A DNA stretch of 17,204 nucleotides, taken from positions 1 to 17,204 of the forward strand of contig CAAGNV010000079.1 of the NCBI GenBank assembly GCA_900771425.1, written 5' to 3'. This document shows positions 13,570 to 17,204 of this stretch, in pieces. Position numbers and translations under genes: made by a program. Below the pieces are notes generated by a model, which worked only from the letters and a program-made list of their open reading frames with translations, ran no database searches and was not told where the DNA came from. Positions within the stretch are counted from its first letter, which is position 1. Each line of letters opens with the position of its first letter. Source of the DNA: Bacteroidaceae bacterium (GTDB taxonomy: Bacteria > Bacteroidota > Bacteroidia > Bacteroidales > Bacteroidaceae).

Positions 13570-15186
13570 ATGAAACGAATAATAACATTGGTCATGATGC
13601 TTGTGATGGTTACGGCTATGTATGCCGACATCAAACCTCGGTTCGATAAGGACACACCTGCAGCCGTACGTCAGTCGAAAATGAAGCGCCACGCATTCAT
13701 GTCTGCACATCAGCCGAAGCAAGGAGGTATTGGCTCACAGGCTGTTGCGCCGATGAAGAGCATCGGACACCCGAAGATACCCGTAGTACTTGTGCAGTTT
13801 CAGGACATGAAGTTCTCCATGGCATGCTCCAATGCGATAAACGATCCCGACTCCGTACGCCGATACTTCTACCTTCACTTCAATGGAGACGGCAGCGGTA
13901 AACTGTATCAAGGTTCAAAAAACTGGGGCAGCGTGAGTGAGTACTTCCGCGACCAGAGTGATGGTCAGTTCGTACCTGAGTTCGTTATGATAGGTCCTGT
14001 GACACTTAATGAAAACTATTCTTATTATGGCAAGAACGAAACCAGCAGCAACTATAGCATTACAGACCTCAACATAAATATCTTCTATCGTGAACTGACC
14101 CAGAAAGCACAGAATTGGGCAACGCAGAGAGGCATCGACTGGATGGACTTCGACAATGACGGCGACGGAGTGGTTGACATACTCGAATCGGTTTATGCTG
14201 GATACGGCGAGAACGCCTGCGACGACCCGAATACCATCTGGCCAAAGAACAGTTACGGTATGGTTACGGTCAACGGCATCAAGTATCAGAGTTATCTCTG
14301 TACCAACGAACTGTATAGTCCGAATAATCCTAAATGCGAGGGTATCGGAGTCATCTGTCATGAGTTCTGTCATTCACTCGGATTGCCTGACTTCTACGAT
14401 ACCAACTACATAGCATACGGATTGGATTACTGGGACGTGATGGATTCTGGCTGTTACTGCTACGGAGGCTATCGGCCTTGTGCATTGAGTGCCTACGAGC
14501 GCGAGTTCCTCGGATGGGATAAACTCGTGACACTCGAAGCAGGTGAGGAACAAACCATTACTGCATATCCAATGACTGACGCACTCTATCGTGGTAAGGG
14601 TTACAAGATTGTCAACCCTGAAAACACCAACGAATATTATGTGATTGAAAACCGGCAGTCAAGCCCTGCAGGTTGGGATACCAACATAGGGCAAGGCAGC
14701 AAAGACCGTGGTTACCTGTCAGGACTTCTCATCACTCACATCCATTACGTAGAGAACCGATGGCTTGCAAACACAGTCAACACCGTGCCGTCGCACCAAC
14801 TCATTACCCTCATGCCTGCCGATGGCAAACTCGACTCTTCTATGGATTTCAATCTCAACATCAAAGACGAAATGCAGTATTGGTTCAACTCGGCAGGAGG
14901 CGACCTCTATCCAGGATTCAAGGACGTGCATGAGTTCAAGGGCGAGCAACAGACCATTTACACTCCTGCGAAGTACATGAACCAACCGGTTACCGACATC
15001 ACCCAGAACACCGACGGCACCATCACCTTCCGCTTCTGTGCATCGACAGTCGATGACATTCAATCTGTATGTAGCACAGCATCTGACACAGTGTTCGACT
15101 TACTTGGCAGACGGGTTGGTGCAGACAACCGCCAACTGCCCCACGGCATTTACATAATAAACGGGAAGAAAGTACTGGTGAAGTAG
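13570..15186 (+). CDS. Secreted M6-family metalloprotease
   Basis: 538-residue secreted zinc endopeptidase of the M6 (immune inhibitor A-like) group. A signal peptide covers 1-19 (ending TAMYA), followed by a propeptide-like region. The zinc site HEFCHSLGLPD is at 264-274: H264, E265, H268 and probably D274. The downstream DYWDVMD fits the Met-turn region of this family. A calcium-loop-like stretch DNDGDGVVDILE (195-206) has D at positions 1, 3, 5 and 9, G at 6 and E at 12. The last 29 residues (510-538: DLLGRRV, then GIYIINGKKVLVK) resemble the C-terminal tails of many Prevotella secreted proteins and type IX secretion-like substrates. The gene starts 66 bases after the aminotransferase with no promoter I can see. 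Its 3' untranslated region carries the 22-bp repeat array. The substrate is unknown. Confidence 0.92.
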   Translation: MKRIITLVMMLVMVTAMYADIKPRFDKDTPAAVRQSKMKRHAFMSAHQPKQGGIGSQAVAPMKSIGHPKIPVVLVQFQDMKFSMACSNAINDPDSVRRYFYLHFNGDGSGKLYQGSKNWGSVSEYFRDQSDGQFVPEFVMIGPVTLNENYSYYGKNETSSNYSITDLNINIFYRELTQKAQNWATQRGIDWMDFDNDGDGVVDILESVYAGYGENACDDPNTIWPKNSYGMVTVNGIKYQSYLCTNELYSPNNPKCEGIGVICHEFCHSLGLPDFYDTNYIAYGLDYWDVMDSGCYCYGGYRPCALSAYEREFLGWDKLVTLEAGEEQTITAYPMTDALYRGKGYKIVNPENTNEYYVIENRQSSPAGWDTNIGQGSKDRGYLSGLLITHIHYVENRWLANTVNTVPSHQLITLMPADGKLDSSMDFNLNIKDEMQYWFNSAGGDLYPGFKDVHEFKGEQQTIYTPAKYMNQPVTDITQNTDGTITFRFCASTVDDIQSVCSTASDTVFDLLGRRVGADNRQLPHGIYIINGKKVLVK

Positions 15187-15190
15187 TAAA

Positions 15191-15231
15191 GGCGTCGGCA
15201 AGATATAGACATCTCTCCATACTCCGATGCC
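15191..15231 (+). other. Hairpin after the metalloprotease stop
   Basis: GGCGTCGG (15191-15198) pairs with CCGATGCC (15224-15231) over eight positions, one a G-U pair, around a 25-base loop. It lies just after the stop codon and abuts the first 22-bp repeat unit. No T-run follows, so it is not a simple terminator. Confidence 0.4.
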
Positions 15232-15451
15232 AGTCCCACCTGCCTGGTACTGCAGTCCCACCTGCTTGGGACTGGAGTCCCACCTGCTTGGGACTGGAGT
15301 CCCACCTGCTTGGGACTGGCGTACCACCTGCTCAGTACTGGCGTACTTCCCGCTCGGTACTGGCGTACTTCCTGCTCGGTACTGGCGTACTTCCCGCTCA
15401 GTACTGGCGTACTTCCCGCTCGGTACTGGCGTACTTCCTGCTCGGTACTGG
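15232..15451. repeat. Tandem array of ten 22-bp units, each with an internal dyad
   Basis: Ten 22-bp units with no spacer. Units 2-4 (15254-15319) are identical and contain AGTCCCA-CCTGCT-TGGGACT, a 7-bp stem with a 6-base loop. Units 6-10 (15342-15451) are a second type, beginning CGTACTTCC and ending GGTACTGG or AGTACTGG. Units 1 and 5 are hybrids of the two. Stem positions 4/17 change from C-G to A-T and positions 6/15 from C-G to T-G or T-A, so pairing of the inner stem is largely kept. No unit has a stop codon on either strand, so all six frames are open; this explains long apparent ORFs here. The array lies in the 3' untranslated region of the metalloprotease gene. Confidence 0.95.
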
Positions 15452-15484
15452 CGTAGGACCTATATGTTCCAATCTTAGGAAATA

Positions 15485-15533
15485 ACAACAGGCAGCATAA
15501 CATCGTGATAAGACGAGTCATGCTGCCTGTTGT
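15485..15533 (+). terminator. Strong terminator-like hairpin
   Basis: A perfect 14-bp stem: ACAACAGGCAGCAT (15485-15498) with ATGCTGCCTGTTGT (15520-15533). The 21-base loop itself holds a small TCGT/ACGA stem. GTTTT follows at 15534-15538. It closes the metalloprotease transcript after the 22-bp array. The stretch 15539-15660 beyond it shows nothing I can name. Confidence 0.75.
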
Positions 15534-15684
15534 GTTTTAACCATATCCATGTACCTTCATCCACACCTTCCTACATGACTTTTTTCGACGGACAAGACCG
15601 ACTGCCTATACCACCGATACGTACTGCAATATCTAATCAAATCAATATCGTCAGACTGTGACACAATATTTTTGACTGTATATA

Positions 15685-15716
15685 TTTGCACATTTTCACG
15701 ATTTTACTTAACTTTG
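15685..15716 (+). promoter_or_regulatory. Promoter of the TPR lipoprotein gene
   Basis: TTTG at 15685-15688 and TAACTTTG at 15709-15716 are separated by 20 bases, an excellent match to the Bacteroidetes vegetative promoter. Transcription would begin roughly at 15722-15726, giving a leader of about 15 bases before the ATG at 15740. Two further TAnnTTTG boxes lie just upstream, TATTTTTG at 15667-15674 and TATATTTG at 15681-15688; the latter contains the -33 TTTG of the main promoter. Confidence 0.75.
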
Positions 15717-15739
15717 CCAAGCAATTAAGAACAAATCAG

Positions 15740-17158
15740 ATGAAACCTACCAGACTTCTGTCAATTATCGCATCCCTCGTCCTCGCTTCGCTCGTGCTGG
15801 GATGCACCGGCCACGGGACAAGGCATATCATCGCCTGTGCCGATTCACTTTCGCTGACACGCCCAGACAGTGCAATGGCTATCATGGACAGCATCGGACA
15901 GACTAAAGACCGACTCTCCCATTCGGAACAAATGTACTACGAACTCATACGTGCCAAGGTGCAGAACCGTGCCTACATTGATTTTACCACCGACTCCGTG
16001 ATGCTCCTCGTTGCTGATTACTACGACCACCACGGCTCAGCCAACGACCGAATGCTCGCCCACTACCTGCTCGGCTGCACCTACCGCGACCTGAAGGAAG
16101 CACCTATGAGTCTCCAGTGTTATTACGATGCAGTCGAAGCAGCCGACACCACGAGCAGTGATTGCGACTACCGAACTATGATGAGCATTTGGGGACAGAT
16201 AGCAACCATACTCGACAAGCAATATATGCCAATGGAGGAACTGGATGCATTGAATAAATACCAAAAATACGCATTGCAGTCTTGTGATACATTTAATTAT
16301 ATAAGGGGTATTGAAATGAAAGTACTTCCATACACCCTGATGGCTGATACCGCCAGCATTCTGAAAACGATTGAAGATGCAGTGCGATTATACAAAGAAC
16401 ATGGGTATTTTCAACAAGCAGCAAGAGCATTACCATGTGCAATTATGGTATATTTGGATAGGCACGATTTGAATAAAACCCACGAATTGCAATTGTATTT
16501 TGAAAAAGAATCAGGTCTGTTTGATACCGAAGGTAATATAGCAAAAGGCAGGGAATTCTATTATCGAGGAAAAGGTTCATACTATTTCGGTATTAATAAT
16601 ATGGATTCGGCAGAATTCTTCTATAGAAAAGAACTTGTAAATAGATTGAGCATTGGTGCGAACCAAGATATGATGCGTCTATATGGACATCTCGGAAATC
16701 TTGACTCAGTATTATACTATGCAAACATGATGTGTCTGTCATTTAATCAGCAACAAACAGAATTGCATGCCCAAGCAATGCACCAAGTCAAAGGAATGTA
16801 CGACTATGCCCGAAACCAAAAGATTGCTCATCAAAAAGAGCAAGAGACACAGAAGAATAAGTTGATATTGTATGTATTCATTGTTACTGTCATCATCGCC
16901 ATATTATTGACATTCAGCAAGTATTGCAAATACAGAAATAGAAAATTCAAAGAATTGGCATCTTTGAAGTCGAAATATTTACGAGCCATTCAGGAGATAG
17001 AATCAGCCAATGAAGAACTGCACTTGTTAAAAACAGACAGCACCAAACTGCAAGAGAGGAAACAAGCAGAGATAAACCGACTGAAAGACTATAATACTCC
17101 CAAATTTTCGGACCAGTGCATAAGTCAAATAATTTTTGTAACTTTGCACTCGCAATGA
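15740..17158 (+). CDS. TPR lipoprotein with transmembrane helix and coiled coil; 3' end probably replaced by an insertion sequence
   Basis: The ATG at 15740 is chosen over an upstream in-frame TTG at 15686 because it gives a clean lipoprotein signal (MKPTRLLSII...LVLGC, lipid-modified C22) and because the promoter -7 box lies within the longer version. The 472-residue product has TPR-like helices over about 40-365, a transmembrane helix (375-392) and a charged coiled coil (about 400-455). It resembles the large Bacteroides/Prevotella family of TPR lipoproteins with a cytoplasmic coiled coil, some of which end in a DNA-binding domain; its own role is unknown. The reading frame ends in a non-family tail (DYNTPKFSDQ onward) and overlaps the start of a transposase gene, so the true C-terminus is probably lost. 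Base composition drops from about 54% G+C (15841-16080) to about 34% (16441-16680) within the gene. Confidence 0.8.
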   Translation: MKPTRLLSIIASLVLASLVLGCTGHGTRHIIACADSLSLTRPDSAMAIMDSIGQTKDRLSHSEQMYYELIRAKVQNRAYIDFTTDSVMLLVADYYDHHGSANDRMLAHYLLGCTYRDLKEAPMSLQCYYDAVEAADTTSSDCDYRTMMSIWGQIATILDKQYMPMEELDALNKYQKYALQSCDTFNYIRGIEMKVLPYTLMADTASILKTIEDAVRLYKEHGYFQQAARALPCAIMVYLDRHDLNKTHELQLYFEKESGLFDTEGNIAKGREFYYRGKGSYYFGINNMDSAEFFYRKELVNRLSIGANQDMMRLYGHLGNLDSVLYYANMMCLSFNQQQTELHAQAMHQVKGMYDYARNQKIAHQKEQETQKNKLILYVFIVTVIIAILLTFSKYCKYRNRKFKELASLKSKYLRAIQEIESANEELHLLKTDSTKLQERKQAEINRLKDYNTPKFSDQCISQIIFVTLHSQ

Positions 17159-17204
17159 AGACTCAAACAACTCGTAAAAAGCTCACCCCTGAATTCAAGG
17201 CAAA
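17090..17204 (+). mobile_element. Left end of an IS3-family insertion sequence, cut by the window edge
   Basis: The TPR gene loses its family-like sequence at about 17085-17100, and a transposase reading frame begins at 17155. The left terminus must therefore lie in the intervening tens of bases; I cannot place it exactly because the right inverted repeat and target duplication are outside the window. TAACTTTG at 17139-17146 could be the -7 box of the transposase gene, although no TTG lies at the right distance upstream. Confidence 0.7.
17155..17204 (+). CDS. IS3-family transposase OrfA, N-terminal fragment
   Basis: Only 16 complete codons are in view: MKTQTTRKKLTPEFKA. The pattern of basic residues followed by LTPEFKA is the standard opening of the helix-turn-helix OrfA protein of IS3-family elements, which binds the element ends and is normally joined to the OrfB integrase by frameshifting. 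The ATG overlaps the last codon and stop of the TPR lipoprotein reading frame (TGA at 17156-17158). The rest of the element is outside the window, so whether it is intact cannot be judged. Confidence 0.8.
   Translation, partial: MKTQTTRKKLTPEFKA

Noticed and set aside
15232..15451. CRISPR array
   Set aside because: Units are directly adjacent with no unique spacers, and no cas gene is in the window.
15150..15521. Minus-strand 123-codon ORF across the 22-bp array, and plus-strand ORFs in the same place
   Set aside because: The 22-bp unit lacks stops in all six frames, so long ORFs are expected by chance. The repeated protein is simply the DNA unit read in rotating frames, and the region has terminator and hairpin features of a non-coding 3' region.
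15686..15739. Upstream in-frame TTG start for the TPR lipoprotein
   Set aside because: It would place the promoter -7 box inside the coding region and bury the lipoprotein signal 18 residues into the protein.

Overview
The window looks like chromosomal DNA of a member of the Bacteroidota, most likely a Prevotella-like member of the Bacteroidales. The signs are a Bacteroides-aerotolerance (bat) gene cluster, several TAnnTTTG-type -7 promoter boxes, almost no Shine-Dalgarno sites, and large envelope and secreted proteins typical of that group. The genus is an inference.

Layout. (1) 1-201: a heptamer repeat array (TTAGAGN) running off the left edge, then a degenerate octamer repeat. (2) 202-825, minus strand: rnhB (RNase HII), whose C-terminus looks like a sliding-clamp-binding peptide. 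(3) 826-1091: intergenic region with candidate promoters facing both ways. (4) 1092-9865, plus strand: the bat operon: MoxR-type AAA+ ATPase, DUF58 protein, a signal-anchored BatD-like protein, BatA, a BatB-BatC fusion and a BatD-BatE fusion. A second TTAGAGN array lies inside the operon between moxR and the DUF58 gene. (5) 9912-12022: a PAP2-type membrane phosphatase, a small four-helix membrane protein and a membrane-anchored protein with a possible NTF2-like C-terminus, all collinear with the operon. (6) 12065-12227: a long hairpin, a promoter and tRNA-Gly(CCC). (7) 12346-15186: a DegT/DnrJ/EryC1/StrS aminotransferase and a secreted M6 metalloprotease with a C-terminal tail like those of Bacteroidetes secretion substrates. 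(8) 15187-15739: a 553-base gap holding a hairpin, ten tandem 22-bp units that each contain a dyad, a strong terminator-like hairpin and a well-formed promoter. (9) 15740-17158: a TPR lipoprotein with a transmembrane segment and coiled coil, whose 3' end appears to be replaced by an IS3-family element that runs off the right edge.

How the genes may work together. MoxR ATPases with DUF58 and VWA partners are thought to act as chaperone-like assembly systems. Here the ATPase and DUF58 protein would be cytoplasmic. BatA and BatB carry membrane-anchored VWA domains with complete MIDAS motifs. The BatC and BatE TPR domains and the BatD beta-rich domains would lie in the periplasm. The operon seems to be built from duplicated pairs (BatA/BatB, the 356-aa protein/BatD, BatC/BatE). 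Two neighbouring pairs are fused, and in both fusions the old signal peptide of the downstream partner survives as an internal transmembrane segment.

I found no clearly new defence, CRISPR or prophage system. The best leads are the 22-bp dyad array with compensatory changes, the double fusion in the bat operon, the within-gene composition break and IS truncation of the TPR lipoprotein, and the clamp-like tail of RNase HII.
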